Origin: Megalopta genalis
Taxonomy: Eukaryota; Arthropoda; Insecta; Hymenoptera; Halictidae
Assembly (NCBI RefSeq): GCF_051020955.1
Contig: NW_027476098.1
Coordinates: 186,001-250,000, forward strand
DNA: 64,000 bases
Direction: 5' to 3'
Of this stretch, positions 42,752-54,095 are shown one piece after another. The position numbers were made by a program, and so were the translations under genes. Position 1 is the stretch's first letter; the number at the start of each line of letters is the position of its first letter. The notes under the pieces are model-generated. The model made no database searches. It was not told where the DNA came from and worked only from the letters and a program-made list of their open reading frames with translations.

Positions 42752-44180
42752 CCCCACTACCTTTACGCCTGTACCTATACCTCTACCTCTACCTCTACCC
42801 GTGCGCCAGGTACCTCTACCTCCACCTCTACGCCTGTACCTTTACCTCTACCACTACCTCTATGCCTACATCTCTACCTCGACGCCTGTACCACTGCCTC
42901 TACTTCTAAGCCTGTACCTCTACCTCTACCTCTATCTCCAACACTACCTCTACCTCTACGCCTGTACCTCTACCTCTACCTCTATATCTACGCCTGTACT
43001 TCTCTCTCTACCTCTACCTCTACGCCTGTACCTCTACCTCAATCTCTACGTATGTACCTCTACCTCTATCTCTACCTCCACCTCTACCTCTACCTCTACC
43101 TCTACATCTACGCCTCTACCTCTACCTCAACCTCTACATCAACGCCTCTACCTCTACTTCTACCACTACCTCTACATCTACGCCTCTACCTCTACCTCTA
43201 CGTCTACCTCTACCTTTGCGCCAGTACCACTAACTCTACCTCAACCTCTACCTCTACCTCTACCTCTACTTCTACCTCTTCCACTACCACTACCTCCACG
43301 CCTGTACCTCCACCTCTAACTCTATAACTACGCCTGTACTTCTCCCTCTACTTCTACCTCTATCTCTACCTCTACCTCTACGCCTGTACTTCTACCTCAA
43401 TCTCTACGTATGTACCTCTACCTCTATCCCTACCTCCACCTTTACCACTACATCTACCTCTACGCCTGCACCTATACCTCTACGTCTACGTCTGTACCTC
43501 TACCTCTACCTCTACTTCTACCTCTACCTCTATCTCTACTCTAACTCTACCGCTACGCATGTACCGCTACCTCTACCTCTACGCCTGTACCTCTACCTCT
43601 ACCTCTAGCTCTACCTCTACGCCTGTACCTCAACCTCTATCTCTGCGCACGTACCTCTAACTCTACGCCTGTAGCTCTACCTCTGCTTCCACGCCTGTAC
43701 CTCTACATCTACCTCTAGCTCTAGCTCTACCTCTACCTCTACCTCTACGCCTGTACCTCTACATCTACCTCTACCTCTTTGCTTGTACCTCTACCTCTAC
43801 TTCTACGCCTCAACCTATACATCTATCTCTACCTGTACCTCTACCTCTACCTCTACCTCTACCATTACCTCCACCGCTTCGCCTGTACCTCTACTTCTAC
43901 CTGTATATCTACGCCTGTACTTCTCCCTCTACCTCTGCCTATAACTCTACCTCTACGCCAGTAACTCTACCTCTGCTTCTATGCCTGTACCTCTACCTCT
44001 ACCTCTACGCATGTACCTCTAACTCCACCCCGAAGCATGTACCACTACCTCTACGCATGTACCTCTACCGCTACCTCTACGCATGTACCTCTACCGCTAC
44101 CTCTACGCATGCACCTCTATCTCTACCGCTACGTATGTGCCTCTATCTCTATCTCTACCTCCACCTGTTACCTCCCTCCA
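42752..44180 (+). repeat. Degenerate CTCTAC hexamer array with CGCCTGTAC inserts (left arm)
   Basis: Mostly CTCTAC/CTACCT hexamers, broken every 3-8 units by TACGCCTGTAC or GCATGTAC variants. Translation gives Leu-Tyr or Thr-Ser repeats in open frames of up to about 200 codons; these are by-products of a period divisible by three. The same array occurs inverted at 57426-58825. Confidence 0.95.
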
Positions 44181-44189
44181 CCTTACCAA

Positions 44190-44575
44190 CCTTCACCTAT
44201 ACGTTGTTTCACTTCGTTTCGCATTCATCATTTACGTTGTGTTACGTGTTTTACCTTGCTTTACGTTATTTCTCCTTGTCTGACGTTGTTGTTTAAAACA
44301 GTATTACGTTGTTCTACTTACTCATACATTGCTTTTACGTTGTTCTATATTGTTTTACATTGCTTTACGTTGCGTAACGTGGTTTTACTTTGTTTCGCAT
44401 AGAAGATTTACGTTGTTTAACTTTGTTTTACATAGTTTTTCTTTGTATCGCATTCATGATTTACGTTGTTTTACTTTGTTTTCACGTTGTTTTACTTTGT
44501 TTTTACATTGTTTTACTTTGCTTTACGTTGTGTTAGGTTGCTTTACTTTTTTTTCGTGGATCTAAAAAGCTACAT
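44190..44575 (+). repeat. TTTACGTTGT-type satellite (plus orientation)
   Basis: Built from TTTTACGTTG decamers with a longer unit containing TTTAAAACAGTATTACG and TTTCGCATTGATGATTTACG. The first ~290 bp, including its junction with the hexamer array, are mirrored at 57130-57455. Confidence 0.92.
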
Positions 44576-44584
44576 TTATATCGC

Positions 44585-45490
44585 AATAATTTGGAGCCAA
44601 ATCATTTGTTTCGCATGGATTTCAAGCTAAACCTTCTACTTGGCATTGATTTGATGCTAAATCATGTGTTTCGCATGAATTTAAATTTGCATTATGTGTG
44701 TCGCATTGATTTGAAGCTACACTCGTTTGTTCCGCATGCAGTTGATGCTAATTCATTTATATCGCAAGTATTTGAAGCTAAATCCTTTGTTTCGGACGCA
44801 TTTGAAGCTAAACCTTCTACTCCGCATTGATTTGAAGCATAATCATGTGTATCGCATGCATTTGAAGCAAACCTTCTACTCCGCATTGATTTGAATCTAA
44901 ATCATGTGTATCGCATGGATTTGAAGCTTAATCATGTGTTTTGCATGAATTAGAAGCTAAATCACGTGTTTCGCAATAATTTAAGGCTCAATCATGTGTG
45001 TCGCATAAATTTAAAGCTAAATCATGTGTTTCGCATGAATTTAAAGCTTCATCATGTGTTTCGCATGGATTTGTAGCGAACTCGTTTGTTTCGCATGCAC
45101 TTGAAGCTATATCATTTATAACGCAGGTATTAGAAGCTAAATCATGTGTTTCGCATGCATTTGAAGCTAAACCTTCTACTTCGCATTGATTCGAATCTAA
45201 TTCATGTGCTTCGCATGGATTTGAAGCTAAACCTTCTACTCCGCATTGATTTGAATCTAAATCACGTGTTTCGCATGAATTTGAAGCTAAACCTTCTACG
45301 TCGCAATTATTTGATGCTAAGTCATTCGTTTCGCATGGATTTCAAGCTAAAGCTTCTACTTCGCATTGATTTGAAGCTACATCATGTGTTTCGCATGAAT
45401 TTGGAGCTAAATCACGTGTTTCGCATGAATTTGGAGCTAAATCGTGTGTTTCGAAATAATTTAAAGCAAAATCATGTGTGTCGCATGCTA
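44585..45490 (+). repeat. 30-bp satellite (TTTGAAGCTAAATC...), plus orientation
   Basis: About 30 copies of a 30-bp unit with core TTTGAAGCTAAATCATGTGT and TTCGCATGAA. The same unit, inverted, forms 46436-48560. Confidence 0.93.
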
Positions 45491-45494
45491 CTAT

Positions 45495-46440
45495 ACTATT
45501 TTAAAAAACAACGCGGAACACTGCAAAGAACGGAAAGCATCGTAAAACAACGTAGATCATCAATGCGAAAAAAGTTAAACAACGTAACACAGCGAAAAGC
45601 AATGTAACACAATATAAAACAACGTAAAAGCAATGTATAGCAACGTAAATCAACGTAATACTATTTTAAAGAACCACGTGAAACAAAATACATCAAAGTA
45701 AAACAATGATAATCATCAATGCGACAAAAAGAAAAACAACGTAACACAACGTAAATCAGTGTATGAAAAATATAAAACAACGTAAAAAAATGCATAACAA
45801 CGTAAAACAACGTATTACTGTTTTAAACAACAACGCGGAACAAAGCAATGAAAGTAAATCATCGTAAAACAAGGTAAATCACCAATGCGAAACAAAGTAA
45901 AACAACGTACAACGTAAAGCAATGTAACACAATATAAAATAACGTAAAAATAATATATAGCAACGTAAAAACAATGTATAACGAAGTAAAACGGCGTGAT
46001 ACGGTTTAAACAAACACGTGAAGCAAAGCACATCAACGTAAAACAACGACAATCATCAATGAGACGCAAAGAAAAACAACGTAACACAACGTAAATCAAT
46101 GTATAAAAAATATAAAACAAGTTAAAAACAGTGTATAACAACGTAAAACAACGTATTACTGTTTTAATCAACACCGCGGATCAAAGCAAAGAAAGTAAAT
46201 CATCGTAAAACAACGTAAATCATCATTGCGAAACAAGGTAAAACGTCGTAACACAGTGTAAAGCAATGTAAGACAATATAAAACAACGTAACAACAGTGT
46301 ATAACAACGTAAAACAACGAAATACTGTTTAAAAAAAAACGCGCGACAATGCAAAGAACGTAAAGCACCGTACAACAACGTAAATAACCAATGCAAAACA
46401 AAGAAAAACAATGTAAAACAACGTAAAAAAACGTTAATCA
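45495..46440 (-). repeat. TTTACGTTGT-type satellite (minus orientation)
   Basis: Reads as AACAACGTAAAACAACGTAA with the ATCATCAATGCGAAACAAAG and CGTAATACTGTTTTAAACAAC blocks, i.e. the inverse of 44190-44575. It lies between two 30-bp arrays of opposite orientation. Confidence 0.92.
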
Positions 46441-48560
46441 TCAATGCGAAACAAATGATTTAACTTCAAATACTTGCGATATAAATGATTTAGCATCAAC
46501 TGCATGCGAAACAAATGACTTAGCTTCAAATCCATGCGAATAACATGAATTATTTTCAAATACATGTGAAGTAGAAGGTTTAGCTTCAACTGCATCCGGA
46601 ACAAACGAGTTAGCTTCAAATTCATGAGAAACGCATGATTTAGCTTCAAATCAATGCGAAACACATAATGCAGCTTTAAATTCATGCGAAAAACATGATT
46701 TAGCTTCAAATTCATGCGACACACATGATTTAAGCTTAACTTATTGCGAAACACGTGATTTAGCTTCGCATTCATGCGAAACACATTATTTACCTTCAAA
46801 TCTTTGCGAAATATAAGATTTAGCTTCAAATTCATTTGAATCACATGAATTAGATTCAAATTCATGCGAAACCCAACATTTAGCTTCACCTCTATGCGAA
46901 ATACAAGATTTTGCTTCTAATTCATACGAAATATATGAATTAGCTTCAAATTCATGCGAGACACATGATTTGGCTTCAAATTCATGCGAAACACATGATT
47001 AAGCTTCGAATTCATGCGAAACACATGATTTAGCTTCGAATTCATGCGGAACAAATTATTTAGCTTCAAATATAGGCGAAATACATGATTTAGCTTCAAA
47101 TGCATACGAAAAAAAACGATTTACCTTCAAATTCATACAAAACATATGATTCAGCTTCGAATTCATGCGAAACACGTGATTTAGTTTCAAGTTCGTTCGA
47201 AACACTTGATTCAGCTTCGAATTCATCAGGAACACATTATTTAGCTCGCATCCATGCGAAATACATGTTTTATCTTCAAATGCATACGAAGCACATGAAT
47301 TAGCTTCAAATTCCTGCGATACACATTATTTAGCTTCAACTCTATGCGAAATACACGATTTAGATTCAAATACATACGAAACAGACGATTTAGCTCCAAA
47401 TCCATGCGAAATACATGTTTTGGTTTCAACTCCATGCGAAATACGTGACTTAGATTCAAATTCATGCGAAACACATTAATTAGCTTCAAATCTATGAGAA
47501 ATACATGATTTAGCTTCAAATGCATACGAAACAAACGATTTAGCTTCAAATTCATTCGAAACACATGAATTTGCTCCAAATTCATGCGAGACACATTATT
47601 TAGCTTCAAATCTATGCGAACCACGTGATTTAGCTTCAAATTCGTGCGAAACAAACGATTTAGCTTCAAATTCATTCGAAACACATGAATTCGCTCCAAA
47701 TTCATGCGAGACACATTATTTAACTTCAAATCCTTGCGAGATACATGATGTAGCTTCACATTCAAGCGAAACACATGATTTAGATTCAAATTCTTTCGAA
47801 ACACATGATTCAGATTCGAATTCATGCGAAACATGTGATTTAGCTTCGAAATCATGGGAAACACATTATTTAGCTTCAAATCTATGCGAAGTACATGATT
47901 TAGCTTCAAATTCATGCGATACACATTATTTTGCTTCAAATCCATGCGATATACATGTTTTAGCTTCAAATTCATGCGAAACACGTGACTGAGCTTCAAA
48001 TTCATGCGAAACACATGATTAAGTTTCGAATTCATGCGAAACACATGATTTAGCTTCGAATTCATGCGGAACACATTACTTAGCTTCAAATCTATACGAA
48101 ATGCATGATTTAGCTTCAAATGCATATGAACCAAACGTTTTAGCTTCAAATTCATTTGAATCACATGAATTAGATTCAAATTCATGCGAGAGCCAACATT
48201 TAGCTTCAAATCTATGCGAAATACAAGATTTTGCATCTAATTCATACGAAACATATGAATTAGCTTCAAATTCATGCGAGACACATGATTTGGCTTCAAA
48301 TTCATGCGAGACACATGATTTAGCTTCAAATTCATGCGAAACACAAGATTAAGCTTCGATTTCATACGAAACACATTATTTAGATTTAAATGAATGCGAA
48401 ATGCATGATTTAGCTTCAAATGCATGCGAAACAAACGAGTTAGCTTCAAATCCATGTGAAACAAATGATTTAGCTTCAAATACTTGCGATAAAAATTATT
48501 TAGCTTCAAATGCATGCGAAACAAACGAATTAGTTTCAAAACCAGGCGAAACACATGATT
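46436..48560 (-). repeat. 30-bp satellite, minus orientation, ~70 copies
   Basis: The unit on the plus strand is GATTTAGCTTCAAATTCATG followed by CGAAACACAT. Length is well conserved at 30 bp. It contains a 331-codon ATG-initiated open frame (47241-48236, minus) of decapeptide repeats like LNHVFRMNLK. I do not call it a gene. Confidence 0.93.
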
Positions 48561-50366
48561 TATTTTACTTTGTTTCGCATTGATGTTTTACGTTGTTTTA
48601 CAATGATTTACGTTCTTTGCATTGTCGCGCGTTGTTGTTTAAAACAGTATTGTGTTGTTTTACGTTGTGATACATTCTTCTTACGTCGGTCCATATTGTT
48701 TTACATTGCTTTACGTTGCATTACGATGTTTTGCTTCGTTTGAAATTAATGATCTACGTTGTTTAACGATGCTTTACGTTCTTTGCATTGTTCCGCGTTG
48801 TTGTTTAAAACAGTATGACATTGTTTTACTTTGTTATACATTGTTCTTACGTTGTTTTATATTATTTTACATTGATTCACGTTGTGTTACGTTGTTCTTC
48901 TTTGCGGCGCATTGATGATTAACGTTGTTTTACGTTGGTGTACTTAGACCCGCGTTGTTGTTTTAAACAGTATTACGATGTTTTACGTTAGAATACATTG
49001 TTTTTACTTTTTTATATTGTTTTACCTTGATTTACGCAGTGTTACGTTGTTTTTATTGGTTCCGCATTGATGATTTACGTTCTTTTACGTTGTTTTACTT
49101 TGTTTTTACACTAATTACACGTTGTTTTACCTTGCTTTACGTTGTTTTACGTCAACTCACGTTGTTGCTTAAAACAGGATTACGTTGTTTTAAGTTGTTA
49201 TACGTTGTTTTTACTTTGTTCTATATTGTTTTACTATCCTTCACGTTACTTTACGTTGTTTTACTTTGTTCATCGTCGAAGATTGGCCCAGTTTAACGGC
49301 GTTTTTCTTTGTTTCGTATTGATGATTTACATTGTTTTACCTTGCTTTACGTTGTTTTACGTTATCTCATGTTGTTGCTTAACACAGTATTATGTTGTTC
49401 TGCGTTGCTATACATTGTTTTCACGTTGTTTTATATTGATTTACACTACTTTACGTTGTATTACGTTGTTTTCCTCTGTTCCGCATTGATGATTTACGTT
49501 GTGTTACGTTGTTTTTCTTTGTGTCGCAATTATGATTTACGGTGTTTTAAGTTGATTTACTTTATTTCACGTGGTTTTTTAAAATATTATTACTTAGTTT
49601 TACCTTTTTATACATTGTTTTTACGTAGTTTTATTTTGTTTACGTTGTGTTACGTTCTTTTCCTTTGTTCCGCATTGATGATTTACGTCGTTTTACGGTG
49701 TTTTACTTTGTTTTTCTTTCTAACGCATTGATGATTTACGTTGTTTTGCGATGTTTTACGTTCTTTGCGTTGTTCCGCGTCGTCGTGTAAAACAGTATTA
49801 CGCTGTTTTACTTTGTTATACATTGTTTTTACGTTGTTTTATATTGTTTTTCGTTGATTTGCGTTGTGTAACGTTGTGTTTCTTTTTGTGTCGCATTGAT
49901 GATTAACGTTGTTTTACGTTGATGTACTGTGTTTCACGTGGTTTTTTAAAATTGTATTACGTTGTTTTCCGTTGTTACACATTGTTTTTCATTGTTTTAT
50001 AGTGTTTTACATTGATTTGCGTTGTGTTACGTTGTTTTCCCTTGAGTCGCATTGATGATTAACGTTGTTTTACTTTGATGGGCTTTGTATCACGAGGTTT
50101 TTTAAAATAGTATTACGTTATTTACGTTGTTATACATTGTTTGTACGTTGTTTAATATTGTATGACATTGTATTTCGTTGTGTTACGTTGTTTTACTTAT
50201 TTTCTTATTGATGATTTACGTTGTTTTAAGCTGATGTACTTTGTTTCACATGGTTTTTAAAAATATTATTACGTTGTTTTACGTTGTTATACATTGGTTT
50301 TACCATGTTTTATATTGTTTTACATTGATTTACGATGGGTTACGTTGTGTTTTTTTGAGTCGCATA
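48560..50366 (+). repeat. TTTACGTTGT-type satellite (plus orientation)
   Basis: Higher-order units of about 160-215 bp, each with a (T)TTAAAACAGTATTACG block, TATACATTGTTTTTACGTTG, a TTTTATATTGTTTTACATTG block and TTCGCATTGATGATTTACG. Open frames of Cys/Phe/Leu/Val residues are repeat artefacts. Confidence 0.92.
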
Positions 50367-50964
50367 TGTTGATGCTCGCGGTCGATTTTTGCGAATCGGT
50401 CGAGCTTTGTGAAATTTACACGTGTTGTGACTAATAAAAGGTTCGAAGGGCCACCTCCTTGCACCGTGAGTGAAACAGACAATTTATTTACGCTCTCCGG
50501 TGGAGATACAAGAATGTTATAAGTTGCGAGGGTGATACGAGTTTCGAAATGTATCTGCTCTGTGGACCAAAGTTCGCCGATGACGACACCTCGGTCCTCC
50601 CTACTCTTGCAAATTAGGGGTGGGTGCTGAGGAAAGCCGCCCTATCGCGACGAGCCCGAAAGACAACGCCTGGGACCTAAGAAAGGGTAGTACCGCAACG
50701 TTTGCAGGGGAGTTCGAAGCCGCGCATGGGCCTGGGAAATTCCCGACATCTGCATCCCATTCCCTTGATTGCACGTTGTCCCAAAACGTGCCGTCTTCCG
50801 CGACCCGCGGCGCCCTATGGGCCTAGGGTCCAGCGTTTATGGCGGGCAATACTGCCGAAGGCCAAGAGTGTCGACCATGTGCCTTGGGGCGAACGGAAAG
50901 CTCTCATCAACACGGAGCGGGTGACAGGCCCATACCCTAGCCGACTTCAAGGGTCCCAAGCACA
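50367..50964. other. GC-rich unique island inside the satellite; possible solo LTR
   Basis: About 600 bp of non-repetitive, GC-rich sequence with sharp edges against the satellite. It begins TGTTGATGCTCG and ends CCCAAGCACA, so it is TG...CA ended, and has an AATAAAAGG near 50433. No target duplication is clear and no LTR family is recognised. The frames at 50620-50826 and 50702-51013 start with non-ATG or run into satellite and have no domain. Confidence 0.4.
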
Positions 50965-53004
50965 TGTTTTACGTTGTCTCACGTTGTTGTTTAAAACAGT
51001 ATTACGTTGTTGAAGGTTGTTACACATTGTTTTTCGTTGTTTTATATTGTTTTACATCGCTTTTCGTTGTGTTATTTTGTTTCGCATTGATAATTTACGT
51101 TGTTTTACGATGCTTCACGTTGTTTGCTTCGTTTCGCGTTGTTTTTAAAACAGTATTACGTTGTTGTAGGTTATTGTACATTGTTTTTTCGATATTTTAT
51201 TCTGTGTTACATTGCTTTACGTTGTTTTACTTTATTTCGCATTGAGGATTTACGCTGTTTAACGATGATTTACGTTGATTGCTTCGTTTTGCGTTGTTAT
51301 TAGAACAGTATTACGTTGTTTTACGCTGTTTTTCTATGTTTTTCTTTCCTTAGCATTGATGATTCTGGATGATTTATATTGTTTTACTTTGTTTTACGAT
51401 GTTTTACGTTGTTTTACCTTGCTTTACGTTGTTTTACGCTGTCTCGCGTGGTTGTTTAAGCAGTATTACGTTGTTGTAGGTTGTTATACATTGATTATTC
51501 GTTGTTTTATATTGATTTACATAACATTACGATGTTTTACGTTGTTTTTCATTGTTTCGAATCGATGATTTACTTTGGTTTACTTTGTTTTACTTCGTGT
51601 TTACGTTGTTTTACGTTGTTTTATGGTGCTTTACGTTGTTTGCTTTGTTACGCGTTGTTGTTTAAAACAGTATTACGATTTTCTACCTTGTTATACATTG
51701 TTTTTATGTTGCTTTATATTGCTTTTCATTGCTTTACGTTGTGTTACGTTGTTTTACATTGTATCGCATTGATGATTGAGCTGTTTTCCGATGTTTTACG
51801 TACTTTGCTTTGTTTCGCGTTGTTGTTTAAAACAGTATTACGTTGTTCTACTTACTTATACATTGCTTTTACGTTGTTCTATATTGTTTTACATTGCTTT
51901 ACGTTGCGTAACGTGGTTTTACTTTGTTTCGCATAGAAGATTTACGTTGTTTAACTTTGTTTTACATAGTTTTTCTTTGTACCGCATTGATGAATTACGT
52001 TGTTTTATGTTGTTTTACTATCTTTTCACGTAGTTTTACGTTGTTTTACCTTGCATTACGTTATTTTACGTTGTCTGACGTTGTTGTTTAAAACAGTATT
52101 ACGTTGCTTTACTTTGTTATACAGTATTATTACGTTGCTTTATGTTATTTTACACAGCTTTATGTTGGTTTACGTTGTTTCACTTCGTATCGCATTCATG
52201 ATTTACGTTGTTTTGCTTTGTTTTCACGTTGTTTTACTTTGTTTTCACGTTGTTTTACTTTGTTTTCACGTTGTTTTACTTTGTTTTTACGTTGTGTTAC
52301 GTTGCTTTACGTTGTGTTACGTTGTTTTATTTTCTTCGCATTGATGATTAACGGTGTTTTATGTTGATGTACTTTGTTTCGCATGGTTTTTTAAAACCGT
52401 ATTACGTTGTTTTACGTTGTTATACATTGTTTTTACGTTGTTTTATATTGTTTTACATTGACTTACGCAGTGTCACGTTGTTTTTCTTTATGTCGGATTG
52501 ATGATTAACGTTGTTTTACGTTGATGTACTTTGCTTCACCTGGTTTTTTAAGATATTAATACATTGTTTTACGTTGTAATACATTGTTTTTACTTTGTAT
52601 TATATTGTTTTACATTGCTTTACGTTGTGTTACGTTGTTTTACTTTTTTTCACATTGATGATTAATGTTGTGTTACGTTGACGTTCTTTGTTTCACGTGG
52701 TTTTTTAAAATAGTATTACGTTGTTTTACGTTGTTATACATTGTTTTTATGTTGTATTATATTGTTTTACATTGCTTTACGTTGTGTTACGTTGTTTTAC
52801 TTTTTTTCACATTGATGATTAATGTTGTGTTACGTTGACGTTCTACGTTTCACGTGGTTTTTTAAAATAATGTTACTTTGTTTTATGTTGTTATACATTG
52901 TTTTTACGTTGTTTTATATTGTTTTACATTGCTTTACGTTGTGTTACATTGTCTTCCTTTGTGTGGCATTGATGATTTACGTTGTTTTACGTTGTCTCAC
53001 GTTG
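50965..53004 (+). repeat. TTTACGTTGT-type satellite (plus orientation), second block
   Basis: The same higher-order units as 48560-50366. The segment at about 51830-51975 is nearly identical to 44300-44450 (both share GTTGTTCTACTTACT, GCGTAACGTGG and CGCATAGAAGATTTACG), indicating recent copying within the block. Confidence 0.92.
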
Positions 53005-53565
53005 TCAACGTAAATCATCAATGCGAAACAAAGTAAAACAACGTAACACAACGTAAAACAATGTAAAACAATATAAAGCAACGTAAAAACAATGTATAAC
53101 AACGTAAAACAACGTAATACTTTTTTAAAGATCCACGTGAAACAAAGTACTTCAAGGTAAAACAACGTTAATCAATAATGCAACACAAAGAAAAACAACA
53201 TAACGCAACGTGAATCAATGTAAAACAATATAAAACAACGTAAAAACAATGTATAACAACGTAAAACTTCGTAATACTATTTTAAACAACCTCGTGAAAC
53301 AAAGTACATCAAAGTAAAACAACGTTAATCTTCAATGCGACACAAAGATAAACAACGTAATACAATGTAAATCAATATAAACCAATATAAAACGACGTAT
53401 AAACAATGTATAACAACGTAAAACAACGGACTACTGATTAAAAAACAACGCTGAACAATGCAGAGAACGTAAATCTTCGTAAAACAACATAAATCATCAA
53501 TGCGAAACGAAGTGAAACATCATAACACAACATAAAGCAATGTAAAACAAAATGGATCGTCGTAA
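53005..53565 (-). repeat. TTTACGTTGT-type satellite (minus orientation)
   Basis: Orientation flips abruptly at 53005 (CACGTTGT|CAACGTAAATC). The sequence then runs as CAACGTAAAACAAC repeats until 53565. Confidence 0.92.
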
Positions 53566-54095
53566 AAACATCTTCAGTTTTTTAAAATAGAACTTCTTTA
53601 TTCGACTCCTAATACTTGAAATCGATGAAAAATATGTTTATTTTGCATAAAAATCGACTATTCCAATGTAATGTGAGATGTTGCATTGAAAATGAACTTC
53701 ACGCGTTCAGTCTGCAGAGGAAATTGAGAAAGCGGCTACCTGATTGTGTTTGCGGAAAGATGTCTAGTCACAGCCCCTAACTTTTGCTGCTTAACCCCTT
53801 AAATCTGCGATTTACGTTCGAGAATTTCGGGCCGGAAACGTAAACAAGCTCGCGCAGCCTTCGAGCCATTCGCACGACTTGTACAATACGCTGATCGGGC
53901 CAATCGTAAATATTACGGGCATCGCTGGTGGTACGACGGTCGCGGTTGGTAATTTGCCCCACCACAAATAGCACAGACAAGGTTCGTGATGCGTTCTTAT
54001 TATCTCTTCGTATCATGATCAGTTTCAAGTTATTCTTGATCACATTCGCACATCGAAATTTAGTTTCATAAATTCTAGAGTAGCATCCCCAAAAG
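53566..54095. other. Unique sequence with probable piggyBac left end
   Basis: A TTAA at 53791-53794 followed by CCCCTTAAATCTGCGA may be the left terminus of the piggyBac element whose ORF starts at 54096. A related form of the dispersed motif (GCATAAAAATCGACTATTCC) is at 53645-53664. No gene. Confidence 0.45.

Noticed and set aside
42711..43327. Open frames of ~200 codons rich in Leu-Tyr and Thr-Ser
   Set aside because: They are translations of the CTCTAC hexamer array; a period divisible by three keeps frames open. No start context, domain or unique sequence.
46436..48560. Regular 30-bp repeats resembling a CRISPR array
   Set aside because: Units are contiguous with no variable spacers, and the DNA is eukaryotic.
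50620..51013. Open frames in the GC-rich island
   Set aside because: They lack domains, and one runs into satellite sequence; the island looks like noncoding LTR-type DNA.
48960..53165. Many 60-150-codon frames rich in Cys, Phe, Leu and Val that look like membrane proteins
   Set aside because: They are produced by the TTTACGTTGT satellite in every orientation and do not persist as one conserved frame.
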